30,759 bases of DNA from a virus, in IMG/VR virus record IMGVR_UViG_3300025087_000247, positions 1 to 30,759 of that record. One strand, given 5' to 3'. Every line of letters begins with the position of its first letter. Position 1 is the first letter of the stretch. Below are positions 6,875-15,600 of this stretch, in pieces. Under the pieces are notes generated by a model. The model was not told the origin of the DNA. It worked only from the letters and a program-made list of their open reading frames with translations, and made no database searches. The translations under genes and the position numbers were made by a program.

Positions 6875-9542
6875 TCCTCCATTAACAGGACAGTATTTAG
6901 AGGATATAAAGGAAAATGCAAGGATACTTCTTGTTCTTGATTATCCGAGTAATGATAATGTTAAAGAGAGGAAGATTAACTACGGTTCAGTAGCGACTAT
7001 TCTTTCTATGTGCATGAGTAGTGCAGGGATTATTTTCTCTTCTTGTTCTATTTGCTATGCTATTCCTCTAGCGAATGAGAATAAGACTATTTATAAATAC
7101 TTTACGGAGAAAGGAGGATTTACTACTGAGGCACTTCCGTTTTTAGAACTGCTAAAGGAGAATATAAAAAAAGCAAATCCTACCGTTATTGTTCCAGTAG
7201 GAGAACTTTCTCTGCAAGCCCTTACAGGAAAGAAGGGAATAGAGAAATGGAGAGGAAGTGTTCTTGAAAGTCTCTATGGAGATACTAAATGTATTCCTAT
7301 TATTCATCCAAGAGATTCTTTTAAACGATACTTATTGAAATACCACATTGCCGCGGATTTTAAGAGAATAGAAAAAGAGAGTTATTTTAAAGAAATAATA
7401 AGACCAAAGAGAGAGTTAAAGATAAATCCCTCTTTCTGCGAGGTTATTTCTTACCTTGATAATATCTTGGAGAAAAAACTAACAGTAGCTTCAGATATAG
7501 AATGCCCAATTCCAAAGTGTATAAAGGATAAAGAAAGTGGGATTACTAAAATCTACGGTACAAGGGGTGTCACTTGTATTTCTTTTGCTATATCTCCTTT
7601 TGCTTGTATGTCTATCCCGTTTAATAATTTCGTCTGGACGGAGGATGAAGAGGTAGAGATTTGGCTTCGTATAGCAAAGATATATGAAGATAGAGAGATA
7701 AAAACAAAATGGCAAAATGGGGCAGCTTTTGACCTTATTTATCTTTTCATGGTTCATAAATGCCTTGTTCTCGGACCGATCTCTGATACTCTTATAAAAA
7801 CAAATGTTCTTTATCCAGAGTTTCCTAAGTCTCTTGCGTTTCTTACTTCTACTAGAACAGATGAATGTTATTACAAGGATGATGGGAAAGAGATAAATGT
7901 AGACGGAACGAGGGATTGGAATCAATACTATATTTACAACGCAAAAGACTCCGCGGTGGATTATGAAATAGATACTTCTCTTGATGAAGAACTTCTTGAG
8001 AGCAAGAACAAAGCTCAATGGGATTATTCAGAAAGACTTATAGAGCCACTTTTTTATATGCAATGCAGAGGGATAAAGGTAAATATAGAAAAACTCTTAG
8101 AGCATAAGAAAGAAGCGAAAGCTTATCTTAAAACTCTACAAGATAAACTTAATCTCCTTACTGGAACTACTCTTAATGTCTCTAGCCCGAAACAGGTTAT
8201 TGAATATTTCTATAAGACTAAAGGCTTTTCAGAACTTACAAAAACAGTCAAAGACCCTGACACTGGAGTTAGAAGTGAGAAGGTAACAGTAGATAACAAA
8301 GCCATGACAAAGCTTGCAAGGAAATATGACTGTGAAGAAGCAAGACTTGTTAAGCAAATAAGAGGCACTAGGAAACTTATCGGAACTTATCTCGAACCTC
8401 CTTTTGACGAAGATGGTAGACTTCGTTGTTCATTTAAACAAAGTACCAAGTTCGGGAGACTTGCTTCTTCCAAAACCCCTTTTAAAACGGGGTATAATAT
8501 GCAGAATCTTCCGAAGGTTTTTCTAGAATTCCTAGAACCCGATGAAGATCATATGTGTTTTGAGTTGGATAAGAAACAAGCAGAGTGGGTTGCTAGTGCT
8601 TATTATTTTAATGATGTTAATATGATAAAAGCAGTAGAGGAAGGAGCGGATATACACGTAAGAACTGCACAGTTAATGTTCAAAGCACCAAAAGAACTTA
8701 TAGAACTAGAAGATTCTATCCTCGGTCCACTTACTGAACCTACGGAAATAGAAGCTTTAAGAAGAGAAAAATGTCCAGAAGTTTTTAATTACCCCATTCT
8801 TCCAAACATGTCTATGCGGCAAAGTGGAAAGAAATGCAATCACTCTTTTAACTACGGACTTAGTGCAAATGGATATTCAAATAACTATGACATGCCTACT
8901 TCTGTAGGAAAAGTTTGCTATGCTCTTTATCACTCTGCATATCCAGGGATTAAACATGGGCATGAGAAGATAAGAAATAAAATAGTAATGGATAGGACTC
9001 TTGTTAATGCCTTTGGATGGGTAAGGCGCTTCTTAGGAAGATTAGACGATGATACTTTCCGGCAGGCTTATTCCTTTTATGGCCAAAGCACAGTAGGGAG
9101 ACTTCTGAATGAAGGACTTATTACGACTTATAACGATCAGTATACTCCAGAACTTTCTTCTTTCATGCGTGACGTTGATATTTTCAATCAAGTTCATGAT
9201 AGCATTAAGGGGCAATACCCCGACAATGAAGAAAGCTTGCGAAACTTTGCCAAAGCACTTAAACAAATGCAACGAAACCTTGATATCCCTCTTAAAGCAA
9301 ATGGGAAAACTTATACAATCAGGACGGATGGAAAAGTAGGTTATAACTTAAAGAAAATGAAACCCATTCCTCTTTATGGAACAGAAGAAGAGATTTATCA
9401 AGCTTTAATAGAGATAAAAAAAGAACTTAAACCACTAAAAAAATCTCTTCCTTCTCTTCCAGAAGTAGTAGAAGAAGCACTCTTTCAGGAAGAAGAGGAT
9501 GAGATACAGAAAAGGATACAGGGAAAAGAATATGAATTTTAA
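6846..9542 (+). CDS. Family A DNA polymerase with N-terminal uracil-DNA-glycosylase-like domain
   Basis: This 898-residue replicative polymerase probably starts at TTG 6846, with GGAG 7 nt upstream. Residues about 25-175 look like the UDG superfamily fold (ILLVLDYPS, VPVGELSLQALTG, then IIHPRDSFKR), but the usual GE-x-PG and HPS motifs are altered, so glycosylase activity is doubtful. The 3'-5' exonuclease has ExoI D217-x-E219, ExoII N291...D296 and ExoIII Y364-x3-D368. The polymerase has motif A with D575 and E580 (ELDKKQAEW), motif B with R658, K662, Y670 and G671, and motif C with H784-D785-S786. All catalytic carboxylates are present. Residue 666, equivalent to Phe762 of E. coli Pol I, is His. 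The gene is the core of the replication operon. UDG-like domains fused to phage polymerases are, to my recollection, known in SPO1-type phages. Confidence 0.92.
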   Translation: MGFLEKEELNPPLTGQYLEDIKENARILLVLDYPSNDNVKERKINYGSVATILSMCMSSAGIIFSSCSICYAIPLANENKTIYKYFTEKGGFTTEALPFLELLKENIKKANPTVIVPVGELSLQALTGKKGIEKWRGSVLESLYGDTKCIPIIHPRDSFKRYLLKYHIAADFKRIEKESYFKEIIRPKRELKINPSFCEVISYLDNILEKKLTVASDIECPIPKCIKDKESGITKIYGTRGVTCISFAISPFACMSIPFNNFVWTEDEEVEIWLRIAKIYEDREIKTKWQNGAAFDLIYLFMVHKCLVLGPISDTLIKTNVLYPEFPKSLAFLTSTRTDECYYKDDGKEINVDGTRDWNQYYIYNAKDSAVDYEIDTSLDEELLESKNKAQWDYSERLIEPLFYMQCRGIKVNIEKLLEHKKEAKAYLKTLQDKLNLLTGTTLNVSSPKQVIEYFYKTKGFSELTKTVKDPDTGVRSEKVTVDNKAMTKLARKYDCEEARLVKQIRGTRKLIGTYLEPPFDEDGRLRCSFKQSTKFGRLASSKTPFKTGYNMQNLPKVFLEFLEPDEDHMCFELDKKQAEWVASAYYFNDVNMIKAVEEGADIHVRTAQLMFKAPKELIELEDSILGPLTEPTEIEALRREKCPEVFNYPILPNMSMRQSGKKCNHSFNYGLSANGYSNNYDMPTSVGKVCYALYHSAYPGIKHGHEKIRNKIVMDRTLVNAFGWVRRFLGRLDDDTFRQAYSFYGQSTVGRLLNEGLITTYNDQYTPELSSFMRDVDIFNQVHDSIKGQYPDNEESLRNFAKALKQMQRNLDIPLKANGKTYTIRTDGKVGYNLKKMKPIPLYGTEEEIYQALIEIKKELKPLKKSLPSLPEVVEEALFQEEEDEIQKRIQGKEYEF

Positions 9543-9735
9543 ATATAAAATAAGCATTCTTGATGAAATAATAAATGCTATAAATAGTAAAAGAGGCTTA
9601 GAGGAGATAGAATTATCAAAAGAAGAATATCAATTATTACTTCTTGATAATCGCTTTAATGCACATCCCTGTGTATTTATTGAAGTAACAGAATGTAAAA
9701 CTATTTATTCTATCCCAATTAAAATAAAATATTAA
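9532..9735 (+). CDS. Small hypothetical protein overlapping the polymerase end
   Basis: This 67-residue protein most likely starts at ATG 9532, giving an 11-nt overlap with the polymerase gene. An upstream in-frame ATG at 9499 would lie deeper inside the polymerase. The ribosome binding site is weak (AGGGAAAAG), so coupling to polymerase translation is likely. The sequence is a helix-rich N-terminal half (ILDEIINAIN, ELSKEEYQLLLLD) followed by short strands (CVFIEVTE, IYSIPIKIKY). No family is recognised. Confidence 0.6.
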   Translation: MNFKYKISILDEIINAINSKRGLEEIELSKEEYQLLLLDNRFNAHPCVFIEVTECKTIYSIPIKIKY

Positions 9736-9774
9736 AAAAGGAGTTTGATTTTATGCAGCATTGGAGTGTGAAAA

Positions 9775-10959
9775 GTGGCAAGGCATTATGCAGACTTCTT
9801 AAGTGCTTATCTTCAATACAGCGAGAGGACAGAACCTCCGCTGCAATTCCATATTTGGAGTTGCCTTTCTATAATAGGAACGGCACTTCAAAGAAAGGTT
9901 TATTTAAAATGGGGATTTAATACCGTTTATCCAAATCTTTATGTAGTTTTTATCGGCCCTTCTGCCTGTGGGAAAGGTCTTGCAATGAGACTTGCAAAAG
10001 ACCTTCTTAAAGAAATACCCTCTGTATTTCTAGCCTCAGAATCAATAACAAGAGAAGCTCTTATACAAGATATAAAAGCAAGCAATAACAACTACGACGA
10101 TCCCTCTGATGGTTTTACAAAATCTCACTCTTCTTTAGGAGTTTTTAGTGAAGAACTGGCAGTATTTCTCGGGCAGCAAAATGTCAAATTCATTGCCGAT
10201 CTTACCGACTGGTTCGATTGTAAAGATAGTTGGGAATATCGGACTAAAGGTTCTGGCACGGATTCTATTAATTGTGTTTGTCTTTCTTTACTTGGCGCTT
10301 CTGCTCCAGATTGGCTACGTAGTATTCTTCCACAAGAAGCTTTTGGTGGGGGCTTTACTTCTAGGATTATATTTGTGGTTGAAGAAGGGAAAAGGCAACG
10401 GATTGCTGACCCGACGATTCCGGAAGAAACGCTTGCTATGAGAGAGTTTCTTATAGAAGATTTAGAAAAGATAAATCTTTTAGCAGGGAAGATGCTTTTT
10501 CATCCAGATACGATGAAGGTTTATACAGAATGGTATGATAATGCAGATAAGAACTTACCGATAAAAGACCCATCTTTTTCCGGTTATTGCGAGAGAAGAG
10601 CTATTCATCTTCTTAAACTCTCAATGATCTGTAGTGCTAGTAGAAGTGACGAGAAGATTATAGAACCAAGGGATTTTGAACGGGCCTTAGCTTTGCTTTC
10701 AGCGGTTGAACCAAAGATGCCTAGAGCCTTTATGGGACTTGGAAAAGCACGGTATGGAGAAATGACTTCTGTAGTTCTTGAATATCTCTCTAAAGTAAAA
10801 ACAGCTTCGACCGCAGATATTTTAGAAAAGTTCCATCTTGATCTGGATGAATATACTCTTTCTATAGTAATGAAAACTCTTCTAGCTAGAGAGAGAATAG
10901 ATGCGTATTACGCCGAAGGACATACTCACTATAACTATAAAGAAAGGAGAAATGAATAA
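9775..10959 (+). CDS. P-loop helicase-like ATPase of the DUF3987 type
   Basis: This 394-residue protein is a probable replicative helicase or helicase loader. The start is GTG 9775, with GGAG 8 nt upstream and a stop codon just before it in the same frame. It begins with the family-like YLQYSERTEPPLQFH and YPNLYVVFIGPS. The Walker A loop is GPSACGKG at residues 61-68, with Gly in place of the usual Ser/Thr after Lys67. A probable Walker B is GVFSEEL near 125. GGGFTSR at 191-197 looks like the conserved segment that contributes an arginine. Residues about 325-390 form a winged-helix-like end (TADILEKF, LSIVMKTLLARERI). It lies one small gene after the polymerase, as expected for the replication partner. 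The match to DUF3987-type phage proteins is from memory of the pattern. Confidence 0.75.
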   Translation: MARHYADFLSAYLQYSERTEPPLQFHIWSCLSIIGTALQRKVYLKWGFNTVYPNLYVVFIGPSACGKGLAMRLAKDLLKEIPSVFLASESITREALIQDIKASNNNYDDPSDGFTKSHSSLGVFSEELAVFLGQQNVKFIADLTDWFDCKDSWEYRTKGSGTDSINCVCLSLLGASAPDWLRSILPQEAFGGGFTSRIIFVVEEGKRQRIADPTIPEETLAMREFLIEDLEKINLLAGKMLFHPDTMKVYTEWYDNADKNLPIKDPSFSGYCERRAIHLLKLSMICSASRSDEKIIEPRDFERALALLSAVEPKMPRAFMGLGKARYGEMTSVVLEYLSKVKTASTADILEKFHLDLDEYTLSIVMKTLLARERIDAYYAEGHTHYNYKERRNE

Positions 10960-11375
10960 TGAAAATCTTATGTGAAATAGGACTGCCTACTGGGATAAAT
11001 GCTAATCGAGTTCTAGAGAGAGTTAGAAATTTAGGGTATGTAATAGAAGAGATTCAAGAGTTAAAGGAAATAGTGGTAGAAGAGGTAGAAGTAAAAGAAA
11101 AAAGAAAAGAAACGCATAACTTATATACAGGAAAAGATTGTTCTTGTGTTGATGATGGAGGTATTTGTTGGATTTGTAGGAATATAACAGAAGGTGGCCT
11201 TGCTGCTTGTAAAACTTGTGGAGGAGCAGAAGGAAGTCTTACTACTGATTGCTGTGGAAGACAATTAACTGAATATGAAGAAAACCATATTTATCACTAT
11301 GAAGATTTAGATTTTAAAAACGGAGAATGGATTAAAATAAATCCAAGGGATTTAGACTCTTCTTGCGGAGAATAA
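10959..11375 (+). CDS. Cysteine-rich zinc-ribbon-like protein
   Basis: This 138-residue protein shares one base with the stop of the helicase-like gene (TAATG), with GGAG 9 nt upstream. Residues 1-50 look like an alpha/beta segment with a charged helix. From residue 61 the protein is cysteine-rich: C61, C63, C70, C73, C84, C87, C98 and C99, enough for two zinc sites. The CKTCGGAEGSLTTDCCG segment resembles a zinc-ribbon ending (CxxCGAxEGxLTxDCPG) seen in many small phage early proteins. Function is unknown; nucleic-acid or protein binding is the usual guess for such ribbons. Confidence 0.65.
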   Translation: MKILCEIGLPTGINANRVLERVRNLGYVIEEIQELKEIVVEEVEVKEKRKETHNLYTGKDCSCVDDGGICWICRNITEGGLAACKTCGGAEGSLTTDCCGRQLTEYEENHIYHYEDLDFKNGEWIKINPRDLDSSCGE

Positions 11376-11378
11376 GAA

Positions 11379-11480
11379 ATGTTTGATACCAAATGCCCTG
11401 AAAGTTTTATATATCCCTATGATTGTGGAACAGAATTACCTTGCCAAACTTGTCCTTATTATTGGAGAAATAAAAAATGA
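11379..11480 (+). CDS. Very small four-cysteine protein
   Basis: This 33-residue open frame has a well-placed GGAG 8 nt before its ATG. It lies 3 nt after the previous stop and overlaps the next gene by 4 nt (ATGA). Cysteines at 6, 16, 22 and 25 (C-x9-C-x5-C-x2-C) with LPCQTCPYYW at the end suggest a minimal metal-binding peptide. The operon-like packing is the main reason to accept it. No family is recognised. Confidence 0.5.
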   Translation: MFDTKCPESFIYPYDCGTELPCQTCPYYWRNKK

Positions 11481-11638
11481 GTAATCGAAAACAAAGAAAA
11501 GAAGAGAAGGAAATAAGAAGACTTAACAGAGGAACTCCCTTGAAAAATCAACCTACTAATTGGTGGATGATTCTAGACGATGAGATAGACTCTTTACTAA
11601 AGGAAGAAGAGAATGAAACACAAAATAGAAATCTGTGA
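11477..11638 (+). CDS. Small charged hypothetical protein
   Basis: This 53-residue protein starts in the ATGA overlap with the previous gene, with GGAG about 9 nt upstream. The N-terminal half is strongly basic (MSNRKQRKEEKEIRRLNRG) and the C-terminal half acidic (ILDDEIDSLLKEEENE), with a Trp pair at residues 29-30. It overlaps the next gene by 26 nt. No family is recognised; the packing and ribosome binding site support it. Confidence 0.5.
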   Translation: MSNRKQRKEEKEIRRLNRGTPLKNQPTNWWMILDDEIDSLLKEEENETQNRNL

Positions 11639-11804
11639 GAAGTGCAAGAAGGAGAAAGAACAACTCCTTGCTAATCCTAAAGGAGGATGTAGAACCTGTG
11701 ACTTTTCTTCTTTATCAGATTCTTCTGGAGTCTGTAAAGAATGCTTTGAGCTTTATACCCCGTTCGATCACTATCCAAAATGGAAAGCAAAAGAGGAGAA
11801 ATAA
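11613..11804 (+). CDS. Small protein with three CxxC pairs
   Basis: This 63-residue protein contains CEKC (8-11), CRTC (26-29) and CKEC (41-44). Three evenly spaced CxxC pairs suggest one or two zinc or iron sites of rubredoxin-knuckle type. The start overlaps the previous gene by 26 nt, with GGAAGAAGAG just upstream as a moderate ribosome binding site. The next gene begins 1 nt after its stop. It belongs to a run of cysteine-rich small proteins in this operon. Function is unknown. Confidence 0.6.
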   Translation: MKHKIEICEKCKKEKEQLLANPKGGCRTCDFSSLSDSSGVCKECFELYTPFDHYPKWKAKEEK

Positions 11805-11805
11805 A

Positions 11806-12411
11806 ATGTGTGAATGTAAAAACATGGATAAACATATCAGTGGAGAATGCTTTGTTACCGTTCCAAAATACTACCGAGACGAACACAAGGATGAAGTAAA
11901 TAGATGCCCTCTATGTGGAATAAGTCTTAACCATCTTGGTCTTTGCCCCCTTGGTTGCAGTTTTCCCAGAAAAGAAAAAGTCCAGGTTTTCGAAGGGCTT
12001 AACAAAGGAAGGGAAGGGAGAAGAGAAAGTAGGGTAGAGGAGAAAAAAGCATATAACTGCCTTACTTGCAAAACTTATCCTTGCAAGTGTAAAAAAGCTT
12101 CTTCTTCGTTTGCCCCTGTAGATCATGACGAGAAGTTAAAACAAATGCAAGAGATATTCGACAAGTGCCTCGAAATAGCAAATGGAAAGGGGCATGATTA
12201 CTCTGGAACTAAAGATGCTATGAGTAACTTCCATGACTTTGGCTGGAAAGGAATAGTGGTTCGCTTAGGGGATAAGTTTCATAGGATTAAAAACTTCTGT
12301 AAACAAGAAGAGCTTTTAGTAAAAGATGAATCCATAGAAGATACTCTTTTGGATATTATTAACTACGCCGCTCTTTGTCTTATTGAGAAGAGAATAGAGG
12401 AGAAGAAATGA
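11806..12411 (+). CDS. Zinc-ribbon plus DUF1599-like (nucleotide-modification-associated / MazG-like) protein
   Basis: This 201-residue protein starts at ATG 11806 (GGAG about 8 nt upstream). The longer open frame from 11635 lies over the preceding cysteine-rich gene and is not used. The N-terminal part has cysteines at 2, 4, 15, 34, 37, 47 and 51, and a second cluster at 85, 88, 93 and 95. Residues about 110-200 match the DUF1599 pattern: GHDYSG (129-134), NF, GIVVRLGDKFHRIKN (149-163), and DESIEDTLLDIINYA (174-188). This helical family is associated by genome context with modified nucleotides and resembles MazG-type nucleotide pyrophosphatases. A role in the phage nucleotide pool is plausible. 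Substrate and activity are unknown. Confidence 0.7.
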   Translation: MCECKNMDKHISGECFVTVPKYYRDEHKDEVNRCPLCGISLNHLGLCPLGCSFPRKEKVQVFEGLNKGREGRRESRVEEKKAYNCLTCKTYPCKCKKASSSFAPVDHDEKLKQMQEIFDKCLEIANGKGHDYSGTKDAMSNFHDFGWKGIVVRLGDKFHRIKNFCKQEELLVKDESIEDTLLDIINYAALCLIEKRIEEKK

Positions 12412-12578
12412 AAGTAATAAGAAATTTAAATATTACTTTTGAACTGACTGAAAATGAAGCTCGGGATGTATACCTTATATTAAAACAAAATCATACCTAT
12501 CCTTCTTGTAGTTTAAAGCTTTGCTCTGAAATAGTAAAAGCACTTGGGTATACACCACAAGAAGTTCCAGATATTTAA
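12408..12578 (+). CDS. Small hypothetical protein ending the replication operon
   Basis: This 56-residue protein starts in an ATGA overlap with the previous stop, with GGAG about 6 nt upstream. It reads as a short strand (VIRNLNITFELT), a helix (ENEARDVYLILKQ) and a second helix (CSLKLCSEIVKAL). No family is recognised. It is the last plus-strand gene before the convergent terminator. Confidence 0.55.
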   Translation: MKVIRNLNITFELTENEARDVYLILKQNHTYPSCSLKLCSEIVKALGYTPQEVPDI

Positions 12579-12636
12579 AAAAAAAAAAAAGAAAAAAGAA
12601 AAGCCCCAAAGGAGAAATCCCGAGGGGCTTTTTTAT
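12576..12636. terminator. Convergent bidirectional rho-independent terminator
   Basis: AAGCCCC (12601-12607) pairs perfectly with GGGGCTT (12624-12630), with a T-run on the right and a long A-rich run on the left. It can therefore stop transcription from both sides. It separates the plus-strand replication operon (ends 12578) from the minus-strand virion operon (ends 12636). Confidence 0.9.
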
Positions 12637-15600
12637 TACCATTTTATATTCCCTTCTTCCATAGTATTATGAATCGTAGGACCAATAATAGGAATATCCC
12701 TAACCATTGTTTTCCTAAAGGCATCCCAATTATCATCTACTATTCCTAGCTTTAGTGCATACCCTTTTGTTCCGATATCTCCAATTACAACTCCTGAGAG
12801 AGCTTCTGCAAGTCCAGAAGAACTTCGCATAGAGTTTTGCACGGTATCTGCCCAAAGACCAAAACCTCCTCCGCTAGCAAAATAGCGGCTTAGTTGTTGA
12901 AGAAGCGTTTCATCGTCTCGAATCTTCCCGGTTAAAAAATCTATTGCCTCCGCGGTAATTCCCCCGCTAATTGCCATTACTGGAATTAACTTCGCTGCCA
13001 TTAGCGGATCACTTTTCAGAGTTCTATAAACAAGTTTCGCCTGTTGGATTCCGAAAGTTTTAAAAAGTGTCAGCATTTTTATCCAAGGGCTTTCATTACT
13101 AACCCATCTTGGAAGACTCATTGCGTCATTTACAAACTGCGTCTGACGAACAAAGTTATAAGAAGCAGTTCTTCTATCGAATTCATTAAGCTCTGTTCTA
13201 CTTGCAAGAATCTCTTCTGGCTTTAGCCCTAGTTTTTCAAGCCGCATTGCTGCTCGTTTTCTACTTCCGCTATCAATAGGAGAATTTTGAAATTCTCTAA
13301 AAAGATCCGTAGCATATTCCCTTCCGGTTTCTGCTGCAAATAGCCTATTAAAAATCTCACTATGTTTAAACCCTGTATAAGTAAGGCTCTTATCAGAAAG
13401 ATTCTTCATTCCCTCTGCAAGTTTCGCAGCACTTAAAAACTCTGCACTTACTGGCTCTTCATTTTCAAACCGTGCAAATTCATTAGCATAAGAATGAAGC
13501 ATTGCGGCACTTCTTTCTGCTCGATCCATAACAGTTCTAGGATCGCTGAAGATATGCCCAAGGGCTTTAAGCGAACTCTTTGTATAAGAAGTCCCTATGG
13601 TATTTGCACTTTGTCCTAAGTTTCTTAAACCTGCTCGACCCATTTTTGTAAGAACTTCATAGCTAACTGCAACATCAGAAACTATCTGTGCAACTGGATC
13701 ATGAGCATAACTTCCGCCGACTATTCTTTTATTTATATCCGTAGCGTATTTATAAACATAATCTCCACTTTCTCTTTTTATATTTCCAAGAAGTTCTAAA
13801 GCCCCTTTTCCATTTTGCCCAAAGGCTTTAATAACCTCTAGTCTTTTAGTAGTAGAGAGAAAATAGTTATCAAAAACTATGTCTATATTCTTCTCAAACC
13901 CCTCTACATCGAACTCTCTTGCATATTCCATATTTCCATACTTAGGGCTATTCATTCTTCTACTAAGAATTCGATCAAGAAGAACTTCTGCTTGTGCCGG
14001 TGTATCTGCATAGCCTTTAGTTATCATTTGTTTTATAGCCGCATCGTGCTTTCTCCCCGGTCGGAGAAGAGTTTCAGGGTCGTAATAACGTGGCCAGTAA
14101 GGTTCATTAGAGTCAAATTCAAAGGGGACTTTTTCTCCTTTTAGGTTAGTTATCTTAACTCCATTAGCTATCATATCTTCTGCAATTTCGTTAAACTTTT
14201 CTCGGTAAAAGGTAGCGGCTGCCTTTACTTCCCTACTATCATGCAGTTGCCCGAACTCTTCTGTTTTATAACTAGATACTATTTCAAAAACTCTCTCTTT
14301 ATCTTTCTCTGAAAGCTTGGAGTTTATATTCTTCTTTATTGTCGCCATTTCTGCATATCGAAGATCGGACATTAAACGGATGGTAGAGAGTTTATCCGCA
14401 AGAGCTTTTGCACTCGGGCCGTGCGTTCTTAAATACTGCTCTCCATCGGAAGCAAGTCTTGCAGTTACTTCTTTAAGCCCGAAAAATCCTCTTTTAGAAA
14501 GCGAGGTTTCTACAAAAACCCTATCTGCTTCTTTAACTGCTTTCCGGATAGAAGTCTTTTTTGGACTTTTAAAATCCTCTCCGAATTTAGATTTATAAAG
14601 AAAGAGAAGAGCTTCTTTTACTTTCTCTTTATCACTAGCTGCTAGGTCTTTAAAAGAATCAAAGTCTGTTACCTGCTTAACTAAGACTTCTAACTCTTTT
14701 CCAGTTAAACCAAGAGCGGTTTTAATCCTCCCTACTTCTCTTCCAAGACTTCTCTCTATAACCTTCTCCCCTGAAGAAAGCTCCTTTCCGGTAAGAAGAA
14801 AATCTCTTACTTGCTCCGGTTCCATTTCAGTAAATTTTGTTAAGTATTCTTCTATTGAAATCTTCTCTTCTTTCGCCAGCTTTTCTACGTTTTGAAATTC
14901 TTCTTTAAGTCTTTTATTCGCCTCTTTCCGACTTGCTATTGTTTCTTTAGTAGTAAAGTCCTTTCCTGCTGCTCCAAGAGATTTAGGTTTTTTCAGGGAT
15001 TCAAGAACTCCCTTTTCATTTACAGAAAGAGTTTTTAAATCATTCTCTATCTCTGCTTTTGTAACTAAATTAATAACCTGCGCCCTTGCTATCTGTTCTG
15101 AAAAGAAAGAAGTAACCTGTTCATCTTTAAATGCAATCCAGACTCTATGTTCTTCCCCTCCAGTTATTTTACCTCCAATATGTGTAATTCCATCATAACC
15201 TATTTCTTCCAATCTTTTATTTACCTCTACTTTTCCTATTCTATCTGCTAGTCTTTTATATATATCCCCTCCATTTATTTTAAAATCAAAACCTGCATCA
15301 ATGTAGGGAGTTTCTCCAATTACTTTTCTTACTATTTCATTGGCTTCTTTTATTGAATACCCTTTATCTGCATCGAAAGGGTTTTTAATATCTACAAGTA
15401 ATTTTAAAACATTTGGTTGTGCTTCACGTATAGCCCTTTTTCTCGGATAAGAAACTTCATGAAATTGCGGATTCATTGTTTGGAGAGTTGCCCGTCCATA
15501 TTTCTCTTTTGCCTCTACTAAAAAAACCTGGGCCTCTGATAAGGAAGTAAATTCCTTTTTCCCTAATATTGCTCCAACACCAGAAGCTTCTGCATATTCA

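Noticed and set aside
7491-8018. 175-codon open frame on the minus strand within the polymerase gene
   Set aside because: It lies over the exonuclease motifs of the polymerase and shows no coding features of its own.
11635-11805. N-terminal extension of the DUF1599-like gene
   Set aside because: It overlaps the three-CxxC gene in another frame, and a good ribosome binding site precedes ATG 11806.
12576-12601. A-rich run as an origin or sequencing artefact
   Set aside because: It is explained more simply as the minus-strand T-run side of the bidirectional terminator.
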